A stretch of DNA of 57,590 nt, from positions 1-57,590 of the forward strand of contig CAXNAA020000003.1 in the NCBI GenBank assembly GCA_964200075.2, read 5' to 3'. Below the pieces are notes generated by a model that saw only the letters and a list, made by a program, of their open reading frames with translations, had not been told where the DNA came from and did no database searches. Positions 1 to 10,870 of this stretch are shown here, piece after piece. The DNA comes from Sphacelaria rigidula (lineage: Eukaryota > Phaeophyceae > Sphacelariales). How positions within the stretch are numbered: the stretch's first letter is position 1; every line of letters begins with the position of its first letter. A program made the position numbers and the translations under genes.

Positions 1-190
1 CAAGAAGGAGAAAGAAGTTGATCGTTGGTCCAAGGGGTATCCACGCAACTTTTGCGTCATTCCAAGTGTCTGGGCTGCGTGTACCTGGGTTGCAACGGTG
101 AAATAAAGCCTACGAATTGATTCGTCACGAGTCGACTCATCATTCTAAAACCAAGTAATTTTCAGACGAATCATTATTTGTCCGACCCTT

Positions 191-376
191 GCAACATTTT
201 CATCATCACTGCGCACAACATTTCCGGGGGTGCATCCGCATTTCTTTCTTTTTTTCACGGAGTCAAAGCATTTTTCTAGTTTTTGCAGAAACTTCATATC
301 ACTCTAACTTCCTGTTTTTTGTTTTTTACATTGCACCTCGAGAAATGTTGTGCGTAGTGATGATGAAAATGTTGTG
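191..376. mobile_element. MITE-like element with terminal inverted repeats of about 44 bp
   Basis: Left end gcaacattttcatcatcac... and right end ...gtgatgatgaaaatgttgt are inverse copies with a few mismatches over about 44 bp, up to the shared ggtgca. The interior is T-rich and non-coding. Confidence 0.65.
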
Positions 377-540
377 TCAAAATTTCAGTGCCCAACCCTT
401 CGGATTACCCGCTGCATCGCCAACATACATTCAAAAATCATAGTCGGCTGGCCCAGCCTGTCGCTCGTAAGAACCCATTCCCACAGTCCTTGTGAATATC
501 TCAGAGCACCCGAACGCAAAACTTTAAACCTTCAGTTTTT

Positions 541-719
541 AAGGCCAACTCTTATGGGAGCGTGTGTAATCATATTCTGCAACAATTTCAGAGGAGTTTT
601 TTTTCTTTGTCATCATGGTGAACAGGCACAAAATACACAACCACGGCAAAGAAGAGAAAGAAAAGTCGTTGATAATTATTGCAAAATAAAATTCTAATCG
701 CTCCCATAAGAGTTGGCCT
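541..719. mobile_element. Small TIR element
   Basis: A perfect inverted repeat of about 21 bp bounds it: it begins aggccaactcttatgggagc and ends with the inverse. The same end sequence, slightly changed, recurs at the edge of the neighbouring foldback (gggagcc... near 733 and 1175), so the two are related or nested. Confidence 0.65.
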
Positions 720-1193
720 ACGACCGACTCTACTGGGAGCCGTTCAAAATTCCAGTTGAAAACTGCCTTTTTGGCCCTTCTCCGTTTTACACCTGAAAAG
801 AGGGCTAGGCGGCTGTTGACGCCTTGGAATGACTTGCTTTACTCATTGAGGCCGTTCCAGGGCAACTTTGCATTCCCCGCTGGTTGCACTTTCATTTTTG
901 GCCGAACACGAATTTTCAACAAAAAACGGCCAAGCGATAAAAAACAGGGGGGAATTTTGATCACCTGACCATTTTTTACTGAAAATTCGTGTTTGGCCTG
1001 ACTTGGTCAAAAACGCAAGTGCGGCCAGCGAGAAATGCAGAGTTGCCCTAGAACGGTCTCAACGAGTAGAGCAAGTCACTCCAAGGCGTCAACATCCACC
1101 TAGCCCTCTTTTCGAGCGTAAATCGACGGAAAACGGCCCAAAAGCCAGTTTTCGACTGGAATGTTGAACGGCTCCCATTAGAGTGGGCCTAAC
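719..1193. mobile_element. Foldback element (long inverted repeat), copy 1
   Basis: Left arm (about 719-950) and right arm (about 970-1193) are inverse copies: tactgggagccgttcaa versus ttgaacggctcccatta at the ends, and gagggctagg with ccttggaatgacttgc further in. The short loop is near 955-970. It could form a hairpin of more than 200 bp. A homologous foldback is at 56958-57412. Confidence 0.75.
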
Positions 1194-1900
1194 TCCAAAG
1201 AGCGGCGCGAGCAATCGCTGGGGAGAAAATTTCCGCTGTTCACCCTGAACGAGCCTGTACCACAACACACACCAGTCAAGACACACAAAAAAATCTGGAA
1301 TAACACCAGGTATACAATTACTCTACTCGCCATTTTGTTTCCCGTATCGAAACCAAAACCAGATTCGGACATGAAAATAATTCAACTCTACGATATTTTT
1401 TTCAATGACCAGAACATAGACCGGAATAGTCATGAAATGACGAAGCTGGTACTTCTCTGACTCCACACTAAAACCAAAAGCAGCCATGAGTATAGATCTC
1501 AAATAACACTAAACATGACATGGATCAATCAACCTATTTTTCTTCCCATCAAAATGCAAACCAAATGCGGACATGAGATGACTCACCACACAAATGATTT
1601 TGTTGTTTGATTAAACAGAACACAGACCAATGACGACACGGAATAACGAAGCTGACTATTTCCTCCTCCCCAACATGAAAAAAAAAACAGTCAAGATATG
1701 AATCTCAAGTAATACGAGCGAGAATAACTACCTAGAGCTGTAATTATTTACTTTATTTCGCTGCATCACAACACAACCCAGATTCAGGCTTGAAATATAT
1801 AACTTGGGAGAATTTCCTCTCAAACCATCACACAAATATCGAACATTGACATGAAATATGCAACCTAACACTCCCCATTTGCGCCCGCACCAGAAGACAA
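1194..1900. other. Non-coding, faint degenerate repeats
   Basis: Phrases such as accagattcggacatgaaa recur in diverged form about every 60-120 bp (near 1360, 1480, 1570, 1670, 1790 and 1850). No gene is recognised. Confidence 0.4.
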
Positions 1901-4230
1901 ACCACAGACATGAGACGTGTTCGTCACATCTACATTATACACCGACCTGCAGTATGTATTTGTGGACAAAGTGATTCGGAAGGCATACGAGCTCAGGGTA
2001 CATGATGACACGCCCTCCGCAAAACATGCCCACAACAAAGGCCCTCTGTTCGATGCCGTTCTGTCCAACGATGTCCTGACCTCATCGCCCGCCTTTCGAT
2101 ACTCAGGCTTCTCGGCTTCCAAGTCGCTGCACGACATTCGTCGCCCTTCAAAGGCGAGCAAGACATTCGCGACTTTTGCTGGTGTACACGCCCGTGTTTG
2201 CCGCGCCCGTCTGAATCCTCCCTCAAACTATCACGCATTCGATGGCACCTGCAAAGAGGAGCGCTAACTTCATTTCACTCTGGCTTCGGAGCCACGGCAT
2301 CGTTCGGTTGAAAACACGTACACCGCTTACCCATCGTCGAGAGTGATTAGAATGGAAAGGGTAAGCAGTGCACAGCATATGCCCGTACCAAAGACGATGG
2401 TGGCTTTGATCGAAGGTAGATACTGAACCACAACTTACGGAGCTCCCCACCGCTGGCTTGCCTCAACAACCCATCTGCGCTCTTCTTGTGTCATCCAGGA
2501 GACGCTTCGTGCCGACGGTGTCTTCGTGATCCTCCCCAAGCGCTCTTCTGCGAATTGCCAAGGCTGTCTCACAGAGCGCTGCGCTCTCCTTGTACTTTCC
2601 CTGCACGCGTTCGGGGGGCACGCCAGTTTACACAACAGGCAAGCAGTAGACATGCACAGAAGTAGGTCAATACTCTGCCAGCTCTCCCCCATCGTATATA
2701 AACCCTGCAATATTCGTTGCGCCTAAAACAAGACGTGAAGGACCGGAGGATAGCGGGATGTTCGATTTGCGGAGAGGGACAGAACGTCATCTTTACCCTA
2801 CGTCAAGTGGAAAGGCAACGAAGGGTGTAAGGGATTGGTAGTCACGGCCGAATACTCGAGTACAAACCGGAGTAGGGTACGGTCAGAGTAGCGTAGCAAG
2901 GTGGGGGAAGATATAGTGGAGTGCAAACCGTACTATTGGTGCGAGGAGTCGGCCAGAGCTCAGTCGGGCAGAGGAGGCGATCAATACTCGGACCTCTGCC
3001 CACAACTCAACACATCGGCGAAGAATGAGGTCAGCGGCTAGCTGTAATAGTGGGACAGGGGTCGACATTATGACAAGCATGGGTGGCATCGTTGGGGGCT
3101 GAGGGTGTGCCCCGCGCGCAAGGAGAGCCTGAAGCGGTCGCCAATGTATAAAGCTCAGATGCCACTTCGATTGCATGTATCCGCGTGCCGCAATGGTGCA
3201 GGCAAGGGGCTGCCTGTATTTGGCACGATCAAGTTACTCCCCGCCAACCCAGGGGCAGGCAGCGTAGGGAGAAAGAGGGCCGTAGTCTGCCTCCAAGCTT
3301 CCGCCTGGTGCTCGTGTATCGCCGTGTGAGAGGGAGACACCGGCATCGAACAACAGCAGCGGAGTCGCAGGGGCGCTTTTGGCACGTTTGGCAGCTTCGC
3401 CAGGGCTACGACGGGGCGGGGAGCTACATGACGAGACGGGCTCCGCGATGCCAGGCTAGGGACTTCGTCAAACGGGCAGCCGACTTTCGGCGGGAGGGGG
3501 GCGAGCCATGGAGCACCGACGAGCGCGATAGAGCTCGGTCGGTGAATACACCGGTATCTCGGCAGCAAGATCAATGCCGTACACAGCGCACTACTGGGGA
3601 GTGTACACTCTTTGCGGGGTGAACGAAAACGACACTTTGTGAACCACGAACGCGCAAAATCGCCACACATTCATGACAGCCCCACTGATGATGTAGCGGG
3701 GAAGATGTTGCGATGGCAATGAGCACATGTACATGGACCAATCTAAGCATGCGCAACCTAACGAAGCAAACAATATACCGAGAGAGCTGGCTATGCAACG
3801 TCACACTGAGTTCAAAAATATTCCACTTGTATAGAAGGCATGAACACCGACAGGAACAAATCGCACCATGGGATCGATCCAAGTGATTCTACGAGCAGAC
3901 GCCACAACGAGTACAACGCCTGTCGACGAGTTCCCTGGGAGAAGCGGATTTTATACACGTATACTTGGTATCTGATACCCGAGCCACGAATCGGCCTAAC
4001 GAAAAGTACGAACAATGCCGTATGACAATGAACTTGGTCTGTAGGCAAAAACTAATGATCCTGACGCATCTGACATACTAACCCACTTGCGGTTTGGTTG
4101 GGGGTCCTTCGGCACGAATAATAAATGGACGTAAGTCTAGAAGAGGTGTACCTGCGTGTTTCGCTAAAACAAATCTTGTGGTTTTGGATCAACATGAAAT
4201 TGGAGTACACACACCACTAACAAGCCAGTC
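1901..4230. other. No recognisable gene
   Basis: Several overlapping frames of up to 171 codons in the GC-rich part (3155-3670) occur on both strands, as expected by chance at this composition. None shows a known motif. Confidence 0.5.
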
Positions 4231-4305
4231 GGCCCGGTGGCTCAGTTGGTAACCTCGAAAACCTTTGACGGTTGGGTCGTGGGTTCAAATCTCGGAGCGA
4301 TCTGG
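4231..4305 (+). repeat. tRNA-like (pol III A/B box) sequence, degenerate
   Basis: ggcccggtggctcagttggt fits an A-box in tRNA position, and gtgggttcaaatctc fits a B-box at normal distance. The acceptor stem does not pair and the T stem is weak, so it is a tRNA pseudogene or a SINE head, not a tRNA. Confidence 0.4.
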
Positions 4306-4892
4306 GACTTTTTTCACACCGTGCCCAAGAGTGAAGAGCGACTATGTCGTGGGTACACAAAGGCGACGTAAGGGCCGACGAGGGAAAGGGACTGCTGAAC
4401 GCCTCTCGCGATGAAACAAAAAAGGCAAAAACCGCAGAAGAAAGGTCGAGGACTAAGAAAGAACAAGAAGGGGGGAACTCCTGTGTTGGCCTTTTTCCTG
4501 TGTGACCCCGGCTGGTACGCCCAAATCTACCGCAAGATGTAGAACGGTGTCCAGAACAGATGGGGCAACACACATACACAAACGCTGTTCTCTCTTGGGG
4601 TTTTCGAAGCACAGCAATCGGAATTATGTGCTGCATCTGTGCCTCAGAAAAGAGCGGAAAAAATACGCATTTTGGCGTCATATAACGCAATGCGAAAAAG
4701 AAGCGCTCGTCGATCAAACCCACCTTACCCTTGTTAGGTTCGATTACAACAAGATCTATATTACGTAGCCACTCTTTCCCCGAGACTGCTGCCGAGATAG
4801 CCTCCCCCAAAACCGGCCAAAAACGCGCACGGAGGCGATGATCATAACTGTCGTTGAAGCTGGTTTCGTGCCGCACGACGCGACTGATTTGG

Positions 4893-4902
4893 NNNNNNNN
4901 NN
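4893..4902. other. Assembly gap (10 N)
   Basis: Ten N bases. The true length is unknown; sequence on either side should not be assumed contiguous. Confidence 0.99.
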
Positions 4903-5289
4903 GTTATAGCTGATTTCGGACTGCTACACGCCTCTCATGTGGGCGGAATAGCTGCAAACGAGCCCAATAGTGGGATCGCAGCCGGTTCGTTGGATGGTGC
5001 CGGTGCACTTTTTGTGGGGGGTTATCTCGGCATTAGTCCCGAGTACTTTTTCCGGACTCCCCTGCCCATCGCTTCTAGGTGTGGACGCGGACTGCCTACA
5101 GCATATTACGTAGTCGGTGCGTGCGTTACCGGAACCTTCACCCACAGAACCATGACACCCACGGAATCGGGTCTTAACCGACTTATTCGCCGTTCACCAA
5201 ACGCAACGACGCTCCAAAAATATATACTTGAGAAATGGGGTGACAGGGCTCGAATATCCGGATGGATTGGAACGCCAGGCGACGCCTAG
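4903..5289 (+). CDS. Hypothetical ORF opening at the assembly gap
   Basis: The frame is open from the first base after the gap to TAG at 5287-5289 (128 codons), with no ATG near its start, so it is either partial or chance. It begins VIADFGLLHASHVGGIAA and has a Gly/Ala-rich middle. I recognise no domain. The surrounding DNA shows no splice-site support I can rely on. Confidence 0.25.
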   Translation, partial: VIADFGLLHASHVGGIAANEPNSGIAAGSLDGAGALFVGGYLGISPEYFFRTPLPIASRCGRGLPTAYYVVGACVTGTFTHRTMTPTESGLNRLIRRSPNATTLQKYILEKWGDRARISGWIGTPGDA

Positions 5290-7286
5290 CTCAAGGTTTC
5301 ACTGGGGAAGGGGGGGAATCCTGCCCAACAGAATAATGCGCGCACGTGTATTTCACCAAGTTCGGCGGGTCCATGTCCGGCATGGCTGCCGAGGTATATG
5401 GTGAAGCGGAATATGGACAGGATATTTTCGACATACATGAGCAAAAACTTCCTCTGTCCTATAGGTCTGCCTAGGTATGAGAGTTTGGTTGTTTGGGCGT
5501 GATGGTTTCAGTGATAATGCTATAATCGGGTATATTAGAAAGATAAAACGAAGACGATGCTACTGCAAAAAAATGTTTCCGGGGCATATTTTCGTATACA
5601 TGAAATGAGTCAAAATATAGCCCATCGTGGCCATTTCGAATTTGTCCTGAGAATGGTATTTCCCCGAGACGTTTTATGACGTTCTACAATCGAGTTTCAG
5701 TGATGGCGAGGACGACGACTATTCGTTTTCTTATTTTTTCTGCTGGAACTTGGGTCGAAATACGGCCATTTCCGGGCGGGCTGACTTCTTGCGGTCGTTC
5801 GGCCGTATCGAGACAAGCCGCAATTGCCAAAAGAAAACGGACTTGACTGGAAGTTAGCTAGACGATGCAACAAAAAAACATGAAAACCGGACACCCTTAA
5901 GTAGCCGTACAAACACAACAAAGCAGACTTATGGGACGGAGAAACTATATATAAATAAACATGTAGACGATGCCCTCGGGTTGGAGATATCCGTCCGACT
6001 GTGGAGTATTCCGGGTTCAGCCGCCGCCTTTTCACGTACCTACTGTGCTCCAGAGACGGCAAAAGTTGCACCTGATGCGGGGGACACACCGGCTTGAGCC
6101 ACGATCGAAGGGCCGACGTCGAAAGATATGATCGTTTCCGTTTCAGATCATACGAACGCGACGACGGTATGTTGGAGAGCAAGCTCTGATCCGACATTAC
6201 ATGAGACATGGCTAGGCGGTACAATCTCATTCGAGGCTCCCAGTTGACAGACGCTTCTCGACCGCTGTTGGCAACACAGGCTTGACTACTATTTGCAACA
6301 CAGTCGGAAGTGTTCGGCCATCAGCGTATGCTTCGGATTCGATCCTTGGATTCGATCGGAGTTTGGATTCACTGGTACCGACCGCCAGTGAACTAGCGAA
6401 CGGGGCGACGCCGTAGGTGATGTTAGGATTCACGATTGACACTCAGCGGTTGGACATAAAATTCTGAACGTCAAGCTTACGAGAGCAACCGCATATTACA
6501 CGCGTGGCCCACAACGGGCGTGAGCACAACGGCGCGAAAGGTGTGAAGCTTGCAACAAAAATCAATATTTTTCAGAGCAGAAGTGCGCGCTGAGAACTTT
6601 CTTGTGTGGGGTTTGTGGTACAGCTACGTCACATGGCAACTTTAGCACGACCAGGACAATGTTTCAGTAGTAGGACTTTGACGATGACATACTCGTCACA
6701 TGGGAACGACCATGGAGAACTCCCACAATGGTACCCGGCAATGGTGACGGAGAAGTAACATAACGAGATGAATTTCATGCGATTTAGCATCGTGGATGTG
6801 GCCATTGAGAGAACGATTGCTGCAACACAGTAGAGGGCTCAGATGTTTGTACCCTCTTTTTGCACACGTTCAACGACCGCCAAGGACGGCATGTATATCG
6901 TATGGAATGACACATTCGATGGCAGGATACTGACAAGGGTTGGGCATGCGGTGGGGGCATGACTTGACAGAGAACGAGAAATCGAGGGCGTACAAAACTT
7001 AAAAGGACCCACGACATAACAAGGTATACATCCATTCATGATATGACAACCACCACATACATCACACGGACATTACCACAAGGAAGGGACACTTGCCACA
7101 AGCGCCCGCTGGGGACGATCATTTCTTCACATTGGCGACTTGATTGGATACTTCTGTATGCTCGGTGATCAAAATATTTCGAATTTCAATGCCGGCCTCC
7201 ATCAACGTCACGAAAGAGACAGATCCCCAAAGTTAGGCGGGCAACAAAGTGTTGTAAAATTGGTGGGAAGCGAGAACCCTGGTGAG
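5290..7286. other. No recognisable gene
   Basis: The longest frame (5697-6230, minus, 177 codons) is Arg/Ser-rich without domain signs. No repeat or RNA gene was recognised. Confidence 0.5.
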
Positions 7287-7704
7287 TAGAGCTCCGAAAT
7301 GGTACCAGTTATAACTGGCCATCATCATTATAATGGTAATAATAGTAATGGAAAAATGAAAATTGTGAATAATGGTTTCAAACCATTATTCACCGTCACC
7401 GGCTTTATGAGCCGTTACCGGCTACGTTTGCTACATACAGCCCTTGGAAATTGGCCCTAAGTTTTCTTATTTTTGAGCTCTCGTGAAACCAAATCGTGTA
7501 CAAACGGGCTCCCGGCACGCCGCCTCCAGCGGGGCCCTCCGAGGCGCCTCCGGCGGAGCCCCCTCTGCCGGGGGGGGGAGACTTTTGGCTCGCGGCTGCG
7601 CCGCTCGATGACCAAACCAGTATGTGCCATTTGACTGGTTTATGAGTGCGCTACGCGCAACCATTCAATTGCTTAATGGTTAGACAAACCATTTCCGAGC
7701 TCTA
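7287..7704. mobile_element. hAT-like MITE
   Basis: Terminal inverted repeats TAGAGCTCCGAAATGGT and ACCATTTCCGAGCTCTA lie 418 bp apart. They are flanked by CTGGTGAG (7279-7286) and CTAGTGAG (7705-7712), an 8-bp target duplication with one mismatch. The interior has a very GC-rich segment (7500-7590) and no coding capacity for a transposase. A partial relative lies at 26505-26655. Confidence 0.75.
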
Positions 7705-8873
7705 CTAGTGAGTGACTAGCTAAAAGAGCGCTAATAAACTCGGGAACGTCTTCTGCGGAGGTTGTTACCTTGGCAAGCCAATACACGCACAGATATGTGA
7801 CGAAAGTTGCACGCCGGGTTTTCGCCGGACCAGACTCACAATCACCAAGCGTCAAGCACCGTGATGAGTTGTTCGGCGAGTGGCATGAAGGGTGAGCTGC
7901 ATACTAACAAGATTGTTCGGCCGGAACCATGCGTCTTGAAAATAGAATACGGCCTTGACGGGGGCGGGGGGTGACATGGACACCACCAGGAAGGAGGAAA
8001 AAATCCCACAAGTGTCCGCCGAGGAAATCACTTTTTCATAGCAGATCTGATGGCTTTGAAGATGACAGCGTGGATTAAGGCAATGGTTGTCAGGGACATA
8101 TCGAGGTTGGAGGGTGACCCAGCACAAGTGAGAGGAGACATTTCATCCGTAGTAACCTGCGGTGAATAGATGTGGAGGAGCGAAATATCCAAGTGCAGCA
8201 GCATGCGTTCGTATGGGAGGTTGGAACTACCCATGGGATTGTGCCACGAAGCAACACATGGGACGGAAACGGAGAATAGCACAGTAGATGGGATTTCTCC
8301 AAAGCAATGAAAACTGATTCACCACAGAAAACACAATGCGGTGTGGTTCATGAAATTGCACAGAGCGATATTGGTAAAGAAGAATGCGACAATTTGTCCG
8401 GAGATGTCGCGGACATGCTGCCACTAGTCGGAACTGCGCTATCGACTTCAGCCAGCTTTATGCGGTACTGACGAGTTTTGGGCGAGTGAGAAGTGGAAGG
8501 CAGTACGGACAGGCGTGGTACAAAAACCCCAGGACGAATACGGTGCAAACGATTCCCGAGAGGAGATAAGGCAAGCACGGCCACGGCCAATCTGACAGCA
8601 GTTTATTGAATCGATGGGAGAGTGAAGACGGAAGTGCCGCTACTAGACCCATTCTAGATGGCAGCAAGGGCGGGTAGGACTCGGGAAGAAGCGGCATCGT
8701 TGGAGGAGAAACGTCCGGAAATCGCTTTCATAGGATATGCTGAAACAAGGAAAGTGCGCGGGCTTCCTTGACCTGGGGGCCGGCAGTGAGGTATTGTGGA
8801 TGACTTTGCGTGGGACATGGTTCTACTTACAGTAGGTTTAAGCTAAAATAGGGGATGTTTGTGATTTCTCCGT
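7705..8873. other. No recognisable gene
   Basis: Only short overlapping frames; nothing identifiable between the hAT-like MITE and the 8874-9705 element. Confidence 0.5.
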
Positions 8874-9705
8874 CGTCAGCGATTTTCAATAGTCTTTTCT
8901 CGTGCCATCGCTCATCCCAGTGAACGTTTGATATCAAAGTTTAGATATCGGGAGATACTAAGTATCCGCTCCACATTCCCAAAACAAAATCATATCTGCA
9001 CTCAACATTCAACGACTTCCGGGCTGACCGTTTTTCAAGGTCCTGCAGCTGACCCAGCCTCAGCTTCTGACCCTTGAATGGGTTTTTTGCTCGATTGAAG
9101 CAATCCCGACCGTTCTCGTGAACAAATGAAAAATGATTATTTTTCATTCCTACCTATTCGTTTTGCTAGAGCGGAAAAGTGTGTTTTTTTGGACCAGTGA
9201 CGGTCGATAACACCCCCTGATAAACGAGGAACTTGCTCCGTATCACCCCGACAAAACCAATTGAAGAGTGTGTCCCGAGCATGATCTACGTCCCTCCCCC
9301 CCCCCAATATTTGTCGACGCTAGGGCTTTGGAGTGCTAAGGGAGAAATGGCACAAGAAAATTCAGAAAAGCACCCAAATACAAAAATTGCCCAACCGAGC
9401 TCTGCAAAATACAGGGGGGGGGGGGGAACCACTTTCGATCGCCATCATATATAGTTCTTCAGACTCATATTTTTCACTTCACCTCTTCATTGCGCTAGAG
9501 CCAAAACGAAATGTGCTTTGGACCAAAAACATTCAGTAACACATCTGTCAATTCAGCCCGTAAGTCGTTCAATATTGAGCGGAGATACGGTTTTTGTTAC
9601 GGAATGTGGAGCCGATGCTCAGTGTCTCCCGAACCCCAAACTTCGGGATCAAGTGCAGACTCGGATGAGCGGTGGCACGCGAAAACACTTCTGAAAATCG
9701 CTGAC
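8874..9705. mobile_element. Element with long terminal inverted repeats of about 140 bp
   Basis: 8874-9010 and the inverse of 9560-9705 share gtcagcgattttca, cgtgcca(t/c)cgctcatcc, ccgctccacattcc and attcaacgactt in order. The interior contains a C-run (9294-9306) and a G-run (9414-9426) that would also pair. No transposase is visible. Confidence 0.65.
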
Positions 9706-10286
9706 TATAGAATCAATTTTATGTCGAGCAACAGAACTGTTCTCATCAACAATGAAAAGTACATCGTACATTGTGTGATGCGGGGACAGATGGAAGCTGT
9801 TCGTGGGCGACTCACGATTACACACACACGCCAGAACACAACGGGATTTCGCAAAGATGGACGCTTGCTTTAACGTCTCGAACGGAGGCCGAGAACGCTT
9901 GGGAGTAGTAGTGACACGAACAGAACCAGCTAATGATGGTGGAAAACCACGGCGACAGCAACACGATGCAGAGCCATACTGGGAGGACGGCCAGGGGTTT
10001 TTGTGCTCGTGCAAAGGTTTATGTTTATGCATACAGAGCGAGGACCCGTTAGCGCTACTATTATACTGACACACGCCGAGGAAAAACAATTGAGAGTTAT
10101 TAATACCCGAAGAAGGGAACACGGCATACGATGATCGCGACACAAGTTTGCACGACTCAAAAGTGCTTCATGCCCGTAGCTACTGTATCAAGAAAACGCG
10201 AACGAGGTATCGGCGGCGTTAGCCACGGATACAGAAGCAAGGGGCAACCATCACAATACTTGGGGGGAAAAGGTGGGGGCGAGTTA

Positions 10287-10340
10287 GAGAGAGAGAGAGA
10301 GAGAAAGAGAGAGCGAGCGAGCGAGAGAGAAGAGGCATCC
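10287..10340. repeat. GA-rich microsatellite
   Basis: A run of gagaga with gcga interruptions. Open frames across it are low-complexity Arg-Glu strings and are not taken as genes. Confidence 0.8.
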
Positions 10341-10764
10341 GATGCGACAAATAGCTTTGGAGGCGGGAAATACATGGAACGGAGATCGGCGAAATATGTG
10401 AAAATACGACAGTGGCATACCGGGGGGCACGAGTTTGTGGTATATGAACTATAGGACGAAAACACGCGGGGTGCGCGAGAAGATCAATACCCGATTCATG
10501 CACGAAGACGAACATCATAGAAACGTGGTGGATCTGGGTTTGCAGAGTGGCTGTCGCAAAGGGATGTGACTCTGTTTTCGTGAGATTGAGAGTAGAGCGT
10601 TGACTACGAGCGGATTTTATCATTCGCTTCAACTTGACCAATGTTTCGTCCTCTGTGTGTGTTTTTATTTGCCTTTAACGCTGGCGCGTGCTTGCAGCTA
10701 CGCGTCGATATCCTAGTCAGGGATATCAAGGGCTTTGGTGGCAAGCGATTACAGAAAGTGTATC

Positions 10765-10870
10765 AGGCCTCGTGGAGGGGCATTTCGGAACTGAAACTAT
10801 CCACTCATCAATTGAGCGCTTCTCACTCTCAATCGTATCCTCTACTCTTGGTCTTACGAAAACATTGCTA
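10765..10870 (+). other. Repeated open segment, related to 33686-33795 (minus)
   Basis: Both segments translate without stops to a shared pattern, GL(A/V)EG(Y/H)FGT(K/E)TI, then S(L/S)I(D/E)RFS, then SIVSSTL and LTKT. By eye many differences fall at third codon positions. No family is recognised; it may be a fragment of a transposon protein. Confidence 0.3.

Noticed and set aside
3155-3670. 171-codon minus-strand frame
   Set aside because: GC-rich region with open frames on both strands, Pro/Leu/Ser-rich composition and no motif; not supported as a gene.
4217-4876. 219-codon minus-strand frame
   Set aside because: It runs antisense through a tRNA-like sequence and ends near the assembly gap; peptide is low-quality with no motif.
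10131-10465. Arg/Glu-rich frames around 10.3 kb
   Set aside because: Produced by the GA microsatellite.
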